NCBI GenBank assembly: GCA_963771715.1
Contig: CAVYUQ010000010.1
Location: 124,001-188,000 of the forward strand
Reading direction: 5' to 3'
DNA: 64,000 nucleotides
DNA from: JACVRW01 sp963771715
Lineage (GTDB): Bacteria; Actinomycetota; Thermoleophilia; Solirubrobacterales; Thermoleophilaceae
Positions within the stretch are counted from its first letter, which is position 1. Every line of letters starts with the position of its first letter. A program made the position numbers and the translations under genes. Shown piece by piece: positions 1 through 9,389 of this stretch. The notes beneath the pieces are model-generated. The model was not told the DNA's origin. It saw nothing but the letters and a program-made list of their open reading frames with translations, and ran no database searches.

Positions 1-2
1 TC

Positions 3-596
3 GGTGAGGGCGAGGTCACGCTTGCCTTCCGGCGCTGGCGGCGTCCGACCGTGAAGGCGGGCGGGACGCTGCGCACGCGCGTGGGCGTCCTCGCGATCGA
101 GTCGGTCGAGCCGATCGACGAGCGGCGCGTGACCGACGCCGACGCCCGGCGCGCCGGGGCCGCGGACCGCGAAGCGCTGCTCGCCGGGCTGCCCGGGGAG
201 GGCGCGCTTCACCGGATCGAGTTCAGGCTCGCGGGCCCCGACCCGCGCATCGCACTGCGCGAGCGCAGCAAGATCTCGCCCGCGGAGCGCGCCGAGATCG
301 ACGCTCGCCTCGCCCGGATGGACGCCGCAAGCAGGCACGGACCATGGACCGCGGCGGTGCTCGCCCTGATCGCCGAGCTCCCCGGCACGCGTGCGCCCGA
401 TCTGGCCGCCTCGCTCGGCCGCGAAACGCTCCGCTTCAAGGCCGACGTGCGCAAGCTCAAGGAGCTCGGGCTCACGGAGAGCCTCGAGGTGGGCTACCGG
501 CTCTCGCCGCGCGGGCGCGCGTACTACGGATACAGCGGCGTGGCGCGGAAGCGCTCGCGCAGCAGCTCGAAGGCCGGCTTGCGCACGCCCTCGTAG
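3..596 (+). CDS. ASCH-domain protein, 5'-truncated by the window edge
   Basis: The frame is open from the left edge, so the N-terminus lies outside the window; the first visible in-frame GTG (position 51) falls inside the conserved core and is probably not the true start. The visible beginning, GEVTLAFRRWRRPTVKAGG, resembles the beta-barrel of ASCH domains, which bind RNA or nucleotides in studied families. From about residue 120 a helical stretch (AVLALIAELPGTRAP) followed by a basic segment looks like a small winged-helix unit. The last 73 bp run antisense into the convergent GH2 gene. The exact role is unknown. Confidence 0.6.
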   Translation, partial: GEGEVTLAFRRWRRPTVKAGGTLRTRVGVLAIESVEPIDERRVTDADARRAGAADREALLAGLPGEGALHRIEFRLAGPDPRIALRERSKISPAERAEIDARLARMDAASRHGPWTAAVLALIAELPGTRAPDLAASLGRETLRFKADVRKLKELGLTESLEVGYRLSPRGRAYYGYSGVARKRSRSSSKAGLRTPS

Positions 597-2440
597 GTGA
601 TCAGGCCCTTGTGGTGGCGGGTGTTGGGCTCGAACTCCGGCGGGCGCCGCCCGGCGCCGCCCTGCCAGCCGGGGTAGATCTCGAACTCGCGCAGAGTCCA
701 GTAGATCGCTCCCGAGAGCGCGGGGGAGCGGTCGATCACGTCGAGCGTGCGCGCGGCGTGGAAGGTCTGGAACGGATAGCCGCCCTTCAGGTCGGGCGGC
801 GCGTCGGCGAGCTCCGGACGGCCCTCGGAGCCCCACTCCGTCATCACGATCGCCTGGGCGGGGTAGAGGTCGCGCAGCTCGCGGATGTAGGGCTCGAGCA
901 GGCTGAAGTCCGCGACCCAGGGGTACCAGCCGAAGTACTGGTTCAGCCCGATCAGGTCGAACGAGTGGTAGGTGAACTGCTCCGCGAAGCCGAGCCGGCC
1001 CTTGATGTCGACCGAGATCGGCAGCGTCGGGTCGAGGTCGCGCGCCTGGGCCTGGGCCTCGAGCAGGAAGCGCCTCGTGCCGGGCTTGTTGTCCGGAGTG
1101 AAGGTGAGCTCGTTGGCCACCGAGTGCGTGAGCACCGACGGGTGGCTGCGCGCGGCGATCACCGTGCGGCGCACGCTGCGCAGCGCGCGCTCGCGCTCAC
1201 TCGGGCGCCAGAGCAGGTGCGCGCCCGCGTCGCGCTGCCAGATCGGTGCCTCGTTCCACACCAGGATGCCCGCGCGGTCGAGACGCGCCAGCAGCCGCGC
1301 GTTCAGCAGGTAGTGGGCGCGCGTGATGTTCGCGCCCAGGTCCTTGAGGTCGGCGACGATGCGGTCCATGTCCGCGCCGGTGAGGGCGGCGCCGGAGCCG
1401 GGCATGTCCTCGTGGATCGACGCTCCCCGCAGCTGGACGCGCCGGTTGTTCAGCCACAGGTGCCCTCGCTTCACCTCCACGGAGCGCAGGCCGATCCGGC
1501 GACGCTCGCGCTGCACCACCCTTCCGCGCTCTCGCAGGGCGATCTGGGCCGTGTAGAGCTGGGGATTCTCGGGCGACCAGAGCTGCGGAGCCGGCACGCG
1601 CATCGACAGCTGGAGCCGCCGCTGCTTCGAGCGCTGCCGCGGGAGCCGGAAGCTCTGCTTGGTCACGCGCCCGCTCGGCGAGCGCAGCCTCACGTCCAGG
1701 GAGGGAGCGATCGAGCGCCTGAGGCGCCGCTGGAGCATCCCGTCTAGAAGCAGCTCGGCGCGGCATCCGCGCGCAGGGCCGCGGCAGCTCACCCGGGACA
1801 TCGTCCCGAGATCCTCGATGTGCGCCGGCCCGGCGGGCACCAGCGCCACCGGCCGCACGATCCCGTTCCAGTTCCACCAGCCCTCGGGGAGGCCCGGGTT
1901 CTTGCGGCCGTCGACGATCACCACCAGCTCGTTCGTCCTGCCCGGCCGCAGGCCGCGCGCCTCGTACGTGAACGGGGTATACGGATCGGTGTTGCGGCCG
2001 AGGCGTCGCCCGTTCAGGAACACGGTGGCGCTGCGTCGCACGCTCTCGAAGCGCAGCAGCCAGCTGAACCCGCGCGGGGTCGGCGGGCCGCGGAAGCTCA
2101 CGCGGTAGCGGCGCACCTGGCCGGGATACAGCTCAGGCAGGGCGCGAGCGTCGAACACGCTCGGCACGCTGGTGGCCGCCCAATCGCCCGGGACCTGGGC
2201 GGCGAGCCCAGCCGCGGTGGCCGGTGCGGACGGCGCGGCGCTTTCCGGCGCCGTCTCCTCGGGCGGGGCCTCCTGCGGTGGGGCCGGGTCGCCGACCTCG
2301 GCTCGCATCTCCCAGCCCTGTGAGAGGGCGCGCTCGCGCGGCGGCGCGGCCTGCGCCAGCGCGGCAAAGGGCGCGCCCACGGCGAGGAGCGCCGCAGCGA
2401 TGGCGATCGGGGAGGCCGCTAGGACGGACGGGCGCCGCAT
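524..2440 (-). CDS. Secreted glycoside hydrolase family 2 (beta-galactosidase/glucuronidase-like)
   Basis: 638 residues beginning with a signal peptide (hydrophobic run to about residue 30, ending near ALAQA). A jelly-roll sugar-binding part (SWLLRFESVRRSATVFLNGRRLG region) and an immunoglobulin-like part precede a TIM barrel, the GH2 order. The acid/base Glu is in VANELTF (about residue 442) and the nucleophile Glu in VMTEWGSEGRPE (about 534). Family members cleave beta-linked galactose, glucuronate or mannose; the substrate cannot be read here. It is divergent from the antiporter gene and probably monocistronic. No clear Shine-Dalgarno precedes the ATG; the signal peptide supports this start. 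Confidence 0.88.
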   Translation of the reverse strand: MRRPSVLAASPIAIAAALLAVGAPFAALAQAAPPRERALSQGWEMRAEVGDPAPPQEAPPEETAPESAAPSAPATAAGLAAQVPGDWAATSVPSVFDARALPELYPGQVRRYRVSFRGPPTPRGFSWLLRFESVRRSATVFLNGRRLGRNTDPYTPFTYEARGLRPGRTNELVVIVDGRKNPGLPEGWWNWNGIVRPVALVPAGPAHIEDLGTMSRVSCRGPARGCRAELLLDGMLQRRLRRSIAPSLDVRLRSPSGRVTKQSFRLPRQRSKQRRLQLSMRVPAPQLWSPENPQLYTAQIALRERGRVVQRERRRIGLRSVEVKRGHLWLNNRRVQLRGASIHEDMPGSGAALTGADMDRIVADLKDLGANITRAHYLLNARLLARLDRAGILVWNEAPIWQRDAGAHLLWRPSERERALRSVRRTVIAARSHPSVLTHSVANELTFTPDNKPGTRRFLLEAQAQARDLDPTLPISVDIKGRLGFAEQFTYHSFDLIGLNQYFGWYPWVADFSLLEPYIRELRDLYPAQAIVMTEWGSEGRPELADAPPDLKGGYPFQTFHAARTLDVIDRSPALSGAIYWTLREFEIYPGWQGGAGRRPPEFEPNTRHHKGLITYEGVRKPAFELLRERFRATPLYP

Positions 2441-2493
2441 GACGGCCAGTCACCGTAGCCAGATGTGACGACTCTGTCTGAGAGAGTTCGCCC

Positions 2494-3718
2494 GTGCCGC
2501 CGCTCGCAGCAGGGGTCGAGTTCCTCGACGCGCCGCTCGCCGTATTCGGCCTGCTTCTGGTGGCAGGCGCGCTGATCTCCGGGCTGGCGCGGAGGTCGTT
2601 CCTGTCCCTGACGGCGGCGTTCGTGGTCGCGGGCTTCGTGCTGGGCGAGGGCGGGCTCGAGGTGCTGGAGCTCGACCCGACATCGCAGTTCGTGCAGGGG
2701 CTCGCGGTCGTCGCGCTGATCGTGATCCTGTTCCGCGACGGCCTCGAGGTGGAGGAGGAGATGCTCCAGAAGGCCTGGCGCCTCCCGCTCCGGAAGCTCG
2801 TGCTCGCCATGCCGCTCACCTGCGTGCTCGTGGCACTCGCGACCCATGCGCTCACGGACCTCGGCTGGACCGAGTCCTTCCTGGTGGGCGCCCTGCTGTC
2901 GCCGACCGATCCGGTGCTGTCCTCCGCGGTGGTCACGAACCCGCGCGTGCCGCGGCTGATCCGACACTCGCTCAACCTCGAATCGGGCCTGAACGACGGC
3001 CTGGCGCTGCCGGCGGTGCTCGCGTTCACGGCCGCCGCGGCGGGCGACGAGGACTTCGTGTGGTGGGAGTTCGTGCTCCAGGACGTGCTGGTCGGGCTCC
3101 TGTCCGGTCTGGCGGTGGCGTTCGTGGCGTCGCGACTGATGCCGCAGCGGGCGGGCGCTCGGGCACGCGATCAGCGCGCATCAGAAGGCGCTCTACGGCC
3201 TCGGCGTGGCGTTCACGGCGTATGGCACCGCGACGCTGCCGCCGGAGGGCAACGGCTTCATCGCGGTGTTCGTGGCCGCGATCGCGCTCGGCATCTGGCG
3301 TCCGGACGTCCGCGAGTGCTTCGAGGCGCAGAGCGAGGACCTGGTCGAGATAGTGAAGCTCGGGGTCTTCCTCGTCTTCGGCGCGATCATCACGCTCGAC
3401 GGCCTGTTCGGCGACGGCTGGGCGGCCGTCGGGGTGGTGGCCTTCACCCTGCTGGTGGCCCGGCCGGTGGCGGTGTTCGCCGCGCTGGCCGGCACGCGCC
3501 AGGTGGACACCGCCGAGAAGGCCTTCATGGCGTGGTTCGGCCCGAAGGGAGTGGCCACGATGGCGTTCGCCCTGTTCGTGCTCGGCTCGGCGGTCCCGGA
3601 GGGCGAGCGGATCGCCAACATCGCCGCGCTCGCCGTGCTTGTCTCGATCGTTGCGCACGGACTCAGCGACCACGCGGGTGTGCAGTGGATCACGCGCCGG
3701 AAGCTGGACGCGAACTGA
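2494..3718 (+). CDS. CPA1-type Na+(K+)/H+ antiporter, frameshifted
   Basis: Two consecutive frames make one transporter. The first (GTG 2494 to about 3150) gives membrane helices with LLSPTDPV and ESGLNDGLALP, motifs of the CPA1 cation/proton exchanger core including the Asn-Asp ion-binding pair. The second (about 3152 to 3718) resumes with ALGHAISAHQKALYGLG and carries the remaining helices to IVAHGLSDH. Joining them needs removal of one base in the G/C-rich stretch 3148-3160. About 408 residues when repaired, normal for the family. It would exchange Na+ or K+ for H+ at the plasma membrane. The break is either a sequencing indel or an inactivating mutation. Confidence 0.8.
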
Positions 3719-3801
3719 CGCACGACGGCCGTTCCGGGTAGTACATTGCTCCCGCCCTCGGCAGGGGGGCGACGGGGAAGATTCTTCAACTGGGGGCTCC
3801 T

Positions 3802-4410
3802 ATGCACGCTTTGCGCTCGCGGACCGGCGTGGTCTCGATCACGGTCTCCGCCGCCGTTCTTCTCGCTCTGCCGGTGGTCGCCGCCGGCCAGGTTCCTGGG
3901 GTCGGCCAGGTGGTCGGCGGGGTCACGGAGACCGCCGAGAGCGTGGCGCCCGTGCCGCTGCCGGCGCTGCCGGCGCCGCCCGTCCAGGCGCCCGCGTCGA
4001 AGCCGCCGGCCGCCGCTCCAGCACCCGCGCCGGCCGCTCCCGCACCACAGGCCGCCGCGCCCGCAGCGCCGCGCCAGTCGGCCACCGCTGCGGCGCCGCG
4101 AGCGGCGTCGGGCTCCGGGAAGGCCTCCGGGCGCAGCGCGTCAGCGGCGCAATCGGCGTCCAAGGGCGAGAGCGGCGTGAGAGCACACAGCGCGTCCGAC
4201 GCGCCCGCGCGCGCGAGCCAGGACGACTCCGCAGGCGAGTCGGGCGGCGGCTCGGACGTGGCGAGCGCGGCCGGGGACCTGCCCGACGACGCCGGCCCCG
4301 AGACGCTGCCGTTCACGGGCCTGCGGCTCGCGCTGATCCTCATGGCGGGTCTCGCCGCTCTCGCGGGCGGCCTGGTCCTCCGGCGGAGTGCGGGCAGCGC
4401 CAGGAGCTGA
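3802..4410 (+). CDS. Pro/Ala-rich surface protein with LPFTG sortase signal
   Basis: 202 residues. Signal peptide at 1-33 (VSAAVLLALPVVAAGQ), a low-complexity Pro/Ala-rich middle, a Ser-rich segment, then the complete cell-wall sorting signal: LPFTG (about residue 171), a hydrophobic helix (LALILMAGLAALAGGLVL) and a basic tail (RRSAGSARS). Sortase would cleave between T and G and link the protein to peptidoglycan. There is no folded domain, so it is probably a spacer or wall-spanning stalk. No sortase gene is in the window. It stands alone between the antiporter and a cupin gene. Confidence 0.75.
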   Translation: MHALRSRTGVVSITVSAAVLLALPVVAAGQVPGVGQVVGGVTETAESVAPVPLPALPAPPVQAPASKPPAAAPAPAPAAPAPQAAAPAAPRQSATAAAPRAASGSGKASGRSASAAQSASKGESGVRAHSASDAPARASQDDSAGESGGGSDVASAAGDLPDDAGPETLPFTGLRLALILMAGLAALAGGLVLRRSAGSARS

Positions 4411-4447
4411 AGTGGGCAGCGCCAGGCGCTGAAGTAGATTCCCGGGC

Positions 4448-4771
4448 ATGGAGACCTGGGACATCGCTTCGCTGGACGTTCAGCCCCACCAGCCCGAGGT
4501 GCTGCGGAGCGACCCGGAGGCGCGCGTGATCGCGCTCAACCTGCCGGCCGGCGAGCGCCTTCAGGAGCACCAGGTCCACGAGCGCGCCTGGGTGGTGGTC
4601 GCGGCCGGCGAGGTGGAGTTCGAGGAGGACGGCAGAACCGTGGCCGGCGGCTGCGGCTTCGTCGCCCACTTCGACCCCAAGCAGCCGCACGAGGTGCGCG
4701 CCACGAGCGACGCGCTGCTCGTCCTCCTGCTCGCCCCGTGGCCGGGCGAGGGGCACCCCAGCCAGCGCTAG
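4448..4771 (+). CDS. Small cupin-domain protein
   Basis: 107 residues, a single double-stranded beta-helix. The first cupin motif is reduced (LQEHQVHERAWVVVAAGEVEFEEDGR) and the second half has HFDPKQPHEVRAT. Single-domain cupins of this size usually bind a metal or small ligand through His and Glu; here E-H-Q-V-H-E and PHEV supply candidates. There is no partner in the same operon; ccmE begins 12 bp downstream and may be co-transcribed. Substrate unknown. Confidence 0.7.
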   Translation: METWDIASLDVQPHQPEVLRSDPEARVIALNLPAGERLQEHQVHERAWVVVAAGEVEFEEDGRTVAGGCGFVAHFDPKQPHEVRATSDALLVLLLAPWPGEGHPSQR

Positions 4772-4783
4772 CATCCGCAGAGC

Positions 4784-5165
4784 ATGGACCCCACGCGGAA
4801 GCGAAAGCTCCGGCTCGTCGTGGCGCTCAGCGCCGCCCTGCTGCTCGCCACGGCATTGATCTACACCAGCTTCAGCGCCTCCACCGAGGCGAGCAAGCCG
4901 AGCGAGATCAAGCCGGGGCGCTCCTACGAGGTCACCGGGAAGGTCGTGAAGGGCTCGATCCAGCACAGCGGCGACGACCTGCGCTTCCGGATCCGCGACC
5001 GCGATGGGACCAAGTCGGTGCCGGTGGAGTACACCGGGGTCGTGCCCGGATCCGTTCCGGGAGGGACGCGAGGTGATCGTGTCGGGCGAGCTCGAGAACG
5101 GCACATTCGTGGCCGAGCGCGACTCGCTCGTCACGAAGTGCCCGTCGAAGTTCACGAAGAGCTGA
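4784..5165 (+). CDS. ccmE: Cytochrome c maturation heme chaperone CcmE (Cys variant), frameshifted
   Basis: N-terminal membrane anchor (LVVALSAALLLATALIYTSF) and an OB-fold with VTGKVVKGSIQ, LRFRIRDRDGTKSVPVEYTG. At about 5048 one extra G in GTGCCCGGATCC shifts the frame; without it translation continues PDPFREGREVIVSGE, the diagnostic CcmE segment, and ends TKCPSKFTKS at the TGA 5163-5165. CcmE holds heme covalently and passes it to CcmF. Most members use HxxxY; a known minority uses CxxxY. Here the site reads CPSKF, a Cys with Phe replacing Tyr. The stop is one base before the ccmF GTG, so the two are coupled. Confidence 0.85.
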
Positions 5166-5166
5166 C

Positions 5167-7326
5167 GTGGCGGGCGTCGGCTCCGCCTGCCTGGCCGTCG
5201 CGCTGCTCACGGCGCTCTACGCCGTCGGCGCCTCGATCTACGGGGCGCTCAGCCGGCGCCGCGAGTGGATCAGCTCCGGCCGGCGCGCGATCTACTGCGT
5301 GGCAGCGCTCAGCGTCACGGCCTTCGCCCTGCTCGAGGCGGCCTTCCTGCGCTCGGACTTCTCGTACGCGCTCGTGGCCGAGGGCTCGTCCAGGGACACC
5401 CCGACCTTCTACAAGGTCACCGCGGTGTGGGCCACGCAGGACGGCTCGCTGCTGCTCTGGGTCACCCTGCTGTCGATCTTCTCGACCACCGTGCTGTTCC
5501 TGACGCGGCGCTCGCTGCGCGACATCACGCCCTGGGCGACCGCCGTGCTCGGCTGCATCGCCGCGTTCTTCCTGCTGCTGATGGTCGGCTGGGAGAACCC
5601 GTTCGACACGCTCGCCGTGCCGCCCCCCGATGGCGCCGGCCTGAACCCGCTGCTGCGCCACCCGGCGATGATGATCCACCCGCCGATGCTCTACACGGGC
5701 TACGTGGGCTTCTCGATCCCGTTCGCGTTCGCGATCGGCGCGCTGATCGCGCGCCGCACCGGGGCCGACTGGATCCGCGCCACCCGCCGCTTCGCGCTGA
5801 TCGCCTGGACCTTCCTCGGCACGGGGATCATGCTGGGCGCGCTCTGGTCGTACACCGAGCTCGGCTGGGGCGGCTACTGGGCGTGGGACCCGGTCGAGAA
5901 CGCGTCGCTGATGCCCTGGCTCGTGGGCACCGCCTTCCTGCACTCGATCATGGTGCAGGAGAAGCGCGGGATGCTGAAGATCTGGAACGTGACGCTGATC
6001 TGCGCCACGTTCACGCTGGCGCTGCTGGGGACGTTCCTGGTGCGGAGCGGGATCCTCGAGTCGATCCACGCCTTCGGCGCGTCGACGATCGGCGTTCAGT
6101 TCCTCGTCTTCATCGGCCTGGTGATCGCCGTGTCCGCGGGGCTGATCATCGCCCGCCTGCCCTACCTGCGCTCGGAGGCGCGACTCGACTCGCTGCTCTC
6201 GCGGGAGGCCTTCTTCCTGCTGAACAACCTCGTGCTCGTGGGGCTCTGCCTCGTGATCATGTGGGGGACCTTCTTCCCGCTGATCTCTGAGGCGATCACC
6301 GGCACCGAGGCGAGCGTCGGGCCGCCGTGGTTCAACCGGCTGGTCACGCCGCTGGCGCTGGTGCTCGTGCTGCTCACGGCGATCGGGCCGATGCTCGCGT
6401 GGCGGCGCTTTTCGCCGTCATCGCTGCGGCGGATCCTGACGGTGCCGCTCGTGGTCGTCGCGATCGTGCTCGTGGCGCTGCTGGCGCTCACCAACGCGGC
6501 CGACAGCCCGCCCTCGCTGGCGATGTTCTGCCTGGTGGCGTTCGTTCTGGCGGCGGTGGGGCAGGAGCTCTGGCGCGGCACGATGGCGCGACGCACCGTG
6601 ACCGGCGAGTCCTGGCCGCGCGCCCTCGCGCGGCTCACCGGCCGCAACCGCCGCCGCTACGGCGGCTTCCTGGTGCACGCCGGCATCGCGGTGCTGTTCC
6701 TGGGCGTGGCGGCGTCGTCGGCGTTCGTGGACCAGCGCGACGTGCGCCTCTCGCCCGGCGACTCCTTCCGGGTGAACGGCTACGACGTGACCTACCGCGA
6801 GGCCACGGCCAAGCTCGGCGGCGACTCAGCCGGGACCGGCGCTCCGATCTCCTTCGGCGCCGTGCTCGACGTGCGCAAGGACGGCAAGCACTTCGTGCTG
6901 CGGCCGTCGCGCAACTACTACGCGAGCACAGACCCCTCGCTCGGGACGATCTCGCGCTTCTTCGAGGGCGAGGCCACCAGCGAGGTCGACGTCCGCTGGG
7001 GCCTCACGCGCGACTTCTGGCTGGCGGTGCGGCCGGACATCGGCTCGCTCGAGCAGCCGATCCGCGAGGCGGACGCCAAGTTCGCCGACTCGCCCGGTGA
7101 CGTGCAGGCGCTGATCGTGGCCGCGCTGGCCGAGCGGTACCGCAGCGACCCGCCGCCGGCGGCGTTCAGGGCCATCGCTTCGCCGCTGGTGGTGTGGATC
7201 TGGATCGGCGGCGGGATCGCCGTGCTCGGCGCCCTGGTCGCGGCCTGGCCCTCGCCCGAGGCGCGCCTGCGGCGGGTGCGCTCGCTCTACTCGGCCCGCG
7301 TGGGCCAAGAGCTCTCGCGCGCGTAG
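5167..7326 (+). CDS. ccmF: Cytochrome c-type biogenesis protein CcmF (heme lyase)
   Basis: 719 residues, polytopic membrane protein. The WWD-type heme-handling motif GWGGYWAWDPVENASLMPWL lies at about residues 234-253, and conserved His residues flank it (HPPMLYTGYVG before). The C-terminal part carries the large extracytoplasmic domain (DQRDVRLSPGDSFRVNGYDV) and a last helix. CcmF takes heme from CcmE and attaches it to CxxCH motifs of apocytochrome c outside the membrane. The GTG at 5167 follows the ccmE stop by one base. No CcmA-D transporter or CcmG/H partner lies in the window. Confidence 0.95.
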   Translation: MAGVGSACLAVALLTALYAVGASIYGALSRRREWISSGRRAIYCVAALSVTAFALLEAAFLRSDFSYALVAEGSSRDTPTFYKVTAVWATQDGSLLLWVTLLSIFSTTVLFLTRRSLRDITPWATAVLGCIAAFFLLLMVGWENPFDTLAVPPPDGAGLNPLLRHPAMMIHPPMLYTGYVGFSIPFAFAIGALIARRTGADWIRATRRFALIAWTFLGTGIMLGALWSYTELGWGGYWAWDPVENASLMPWLVGTAFLHSIMVQEKRGMLKIWNVTLICATFTLALLGTFLVRSGILESIHAFGASTIGVQFLVFIGLVIAVSAGLIIARLPYLRSEARLDSLLSREAFFLLNNLVLVGLCLVIMWGTFFPLISEAITGTEASVGPPWFNRLVTPLALVLVLLTAIGPMLAWRRFSPSSLRRILTVPLVVVAIVLVALLALTNAADSPPSLAMFCLVAFVLAAVGQELWRGTMARRTVTGESWPRALARLTGRNRRRYGGFLVHAGIAVLFLGVAASSAFVDQRDVRLSPGDSFRVNGYDVTYREATAKLGGDSAGTGAPISFGAVLDVRKDGKHFVLRPSRNYYASTDPSLGTISRFFEGEATSEVDVRWGLTRDFWLAVRPDIGSLEQPIREADAKFADSPGDVQALIVAALAERYRSDPPPAAFRAIASPLVVWIWIGGGIAVLGALVAAWPSPEARLRRVRSLYSARVGQELSRA

Positions 7327-7332
7327 ACGCCG

Positions 7333-7632
7333 GTGGAGTACGCGCTCGCCCTGCTCGTGCTCGCCGCGCTCGTGGCCGCGATCGTCTTGCTGCCGTTCCG
7401 GCGGCGAGGGCAGGAGGACCGGCGCGAGGAGACGATGCTCGCCGAGCTCAGCGCCGCCAAGGAGGCGAAGTACCGCGAGATCCGCGACGCCGAGCTCGAC
7501 CACCGCATGGGCAAGCTCTCGCGCGAGGACTGGCGCTCGGTGGACCGCGACCTGCGCGCCGAGGCCATCGAGATCCTGCGCCAGCTGGACCGGATCGAGG
7601 GGCACACGCCAGAGGGCGGGATGGACCGCTAG
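7333..7632 (+). CDS. CcmI-like small membrane-anchored protein
   Basis: 99 residues: one N-terminal transmembrane helix (YALALLVLAALVAAIVLLPF), a basic stop-transfer RRR, then a charged coiled-coil-like region (AAKEAKYREIRDAELDHRMGK, LSREDWRSVDRDLRAE). This matches the short N-terminal half of CcmI-type cytochrome c assembly factors, which tether apocytochrome handling to the membrane; the TPR half is absent. It starts (GTG) 6 bp after ccmF and is surely co-transcribed. An alternative is a generic actinobacterial membrane-anchored coiled-coil protein. Confidence 0.6.
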   Translation: MEYALALLVLAALVAAIVLLPFRRRGQEDRREETMLAELSAAKEAKYREIRDAELDHRMGKLSREDWRSVDRDLRAEAIEILRQLDRIEGHTPEGGMDR

Positions 7633-7676
7633 AGGCGGCACCGCCGGGCCGCCTCTCCGCTAGCCTTGCGGACCTC

Positions 7677-7901
7677 ATGGAAGCGATTCTCAGCGGCCTC
7701 CAGATCATCCTCGCGGTGGTCGTGATCGTGCTGATCCTGCTCCACTCGGGCAAGGACGCCGGCCTGTCCGGCGCGTTCGGCGTCGGCACGGGCGCGGGCC
7801 CGTTCGGCGGCGGCTCGCTGGTCGAGCGCAACCTGAATCGCTGGACGATCTTCTTCGCCCTCCTGTTCGTGGCGAACGTGATCGTGCTGCTGAAGATCTA
7901 G
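7677..7901 (+). CDS. secG: Preprotein translocase subunit SecG
   Basis: 74 residues with two hydrophobic helices (LQIILAVVVIVLILLHSG and WTIFFALLFVANVIVLLKI) separated by the Gly/Phe-rich loop LSGAFGVGTGAGPFGGGS, the SecG signature. SecG stabilises the SecYEG channel and assists SecA-driven secretion. The ATG at 7677 is the only start giving the full first helix. It is read in the same direction as the cytochrome genes, about 45 bp downstream, and ends before a large hairpin. Confidence 0.93.
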   Translation: MEAILSGLQIILAVVVIVLILLHSGKDAGLSGAFGVGTGAGPFGGGSLVERNLNRWTIFFALLFVANVIVLLKI

Positions 7902-7973
7902 CCCGGGCGGCGCCGCACAGGCCGCGCGGCCGGGTCGTGCGGCGAGCCTTACGGCCCGCGCGCCCCGGAAGCG

Positions 7974-8031
7974 GCGTCGACTGTCCTGCTTAGGGGGTCT
8001 GTGGCAACGCCTTAGACAGGACGGTCGACGC
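7974..8031. terminator. Large hairpin between converging secG and tldE
   Basis: A 15-bp inverted repeat with one G-U pair (GCGTCGACTGTCCTG against CAGGACGGTCGACGC) encloses a 28-nt loop that itself can fold (GTCT ... AGAC around GGC-AAC-GCC). It begins 73 bp after the secG stop and ends five bases before the tldE stop on the other strand, the place for a bidirectional terminator. No T-tract follows on either strand, so a structured RNA end rather than a classical intrinsic terminator is also possible. Confidence 0.6.
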
Positions 8032-8035
8032 GGAT

Positions 8036-9389
8036 TTAGCCCGCGGCGCCTGTGAAGCGGACCGCGTCCGCCCTCATTGCCGGGCATACGACTCCGAAGG
8101 CGAAGCGGCGGCCGTAGAACTCGCCGTCGCTGGTGAGCCTCTGCTCGCGGGTCAGGGCCTGGGCGCGGGAGAGGATGCCGAGCACGCTGTCGGTCAGGCG
8201 CAGGTCGCGGAGCGGGCGCGTGACCTTGCCGTCCTCGATCAGGAAGGTGCCGTCGCGGGTGACCGCGGTGATCAGCGTCTCCTTGGGACGCACCACGTTG
8301 GCGTACCAGAGGCGGGTCACGTAGATGCCGCGCTCGACGGCGGCGCAGAGCTCGCCCTCGTCCGCGGCGCCGCCGCCGGCGAGGACCAGGTTGGTGGGGT
8401 GGGGGCCGCTCGGGTCCCCGCCCGGGGTCAGCGCGTGGCCGGTGCTCACCGCGCCGGCCAGGGCCGCGCTGCGCATGTCGTGCGCGACCCCGTAGGCGAT
8501 CCCGTCCTGGATCAGCGGAATCGGCGCCTTCATCGTGCCCTCGGCGTCGAACGAGCGCGGCAGCGTCCGCGAGCTCGTCGGCGAGTCGGACAGGTTGATC
8601 GCCGGAGCGGCGACCTGCTCCTCAAGGCGGCCGTCCAGGGCGCCCCGGCCCTCCGCGTGGGCGAGGCCGTTGAAGGCGGTCTCGCCCAGCAGGTCGAGCA
8701 GCCAGCCCACGGCCTGCGGCTCGAACACCACCGTGTATTCCCCCGGAGGAAGCTCCACCGGCTCCCGGCCCTTGGTCGCCTTCAGTGCAGCACGCTCGGC
8801 GAGTGCGCCCGCCGAAAGCCGGCCGACCGCGACGGCGGCGTCGGACGCGTAGCCGCTGCGCCCGTTCGGCGCGATGCAGATCACCTTCATGAAGGCGTCG
8901 GTGCGGCGCTCATCGGCGCCTCCGCCCTGCGTGGCCCAGGCCTGGTCCTGCTCCGCGACCGTCCAGATCCCGTGCGCCTCGACGCCGTGGGCGTCGGCCT
9001 CCGCGAAGGCATCCGCCAGGGCCGCTCCGCCGCCCGCGGGGTCGAGCTCCGCGGTGCGCTGGGTCGAAGGACTCGACCGTGACGACGTCAGAGTCCGGCT
9101 CGAAGCCGGGGAAGTTGCCGTCGTGGGTGGCCTGTGCCGCCTCGGCCGCGAGCCGCGCCCGCGCGGCGCAGTCCGCGAGCGAGTCGTCGTCCACCTGGTT
9201 GGTCGAGGCTCGCCCGACGTTCCCGCGCAGCGGCACGGCGATCTCGACGGTCACGTCGTCGATCCCGGTGGACTGGGTCGGCCGGCTCGCGGCGAAGCGC
9301 AGCATCAGCGAGCGCTCGCGCGTGACAAGGGCCAGAGCATCGGGCCCGGCCTGCTCGGCCGCGCGCTCCGCGACCTCGAGCGTGTTCAC
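8036..9389 (-). CDS. TldE/PmbA-type metallopeptidase subunit, frameshifted
   Basis: Starts with ATG at 9389, overlapping the tldD stop by 4 bp (ATGA). The first frame gives NTLEVAERAAEQAGPDALALV through VVTVESFDPA; near 9055 one extra G/C shifts it, and the correct continuation (TAELDPAGGGAALADAFAEAD) joins the second frame, which ends GVVCPAMRADAVRFTGAAG. About 450 residues repaired. It lacks the HExxxH zinc motif, as PmbA/TldE subunits do. TldD and TldE form a heterodimeric protease that degrades unfolded peptides and in some bacteria trims modified leader peptides. The substrate here is unknown. Confidence 0.82.

Noticed and set aside
344..1747. A 467-residue plus-strand open frame
   Set aside because: Antisense to the GH2 glycosidase whose catalytic motifs are intact; translation is Ala/Arg/Val/His low-complexity.
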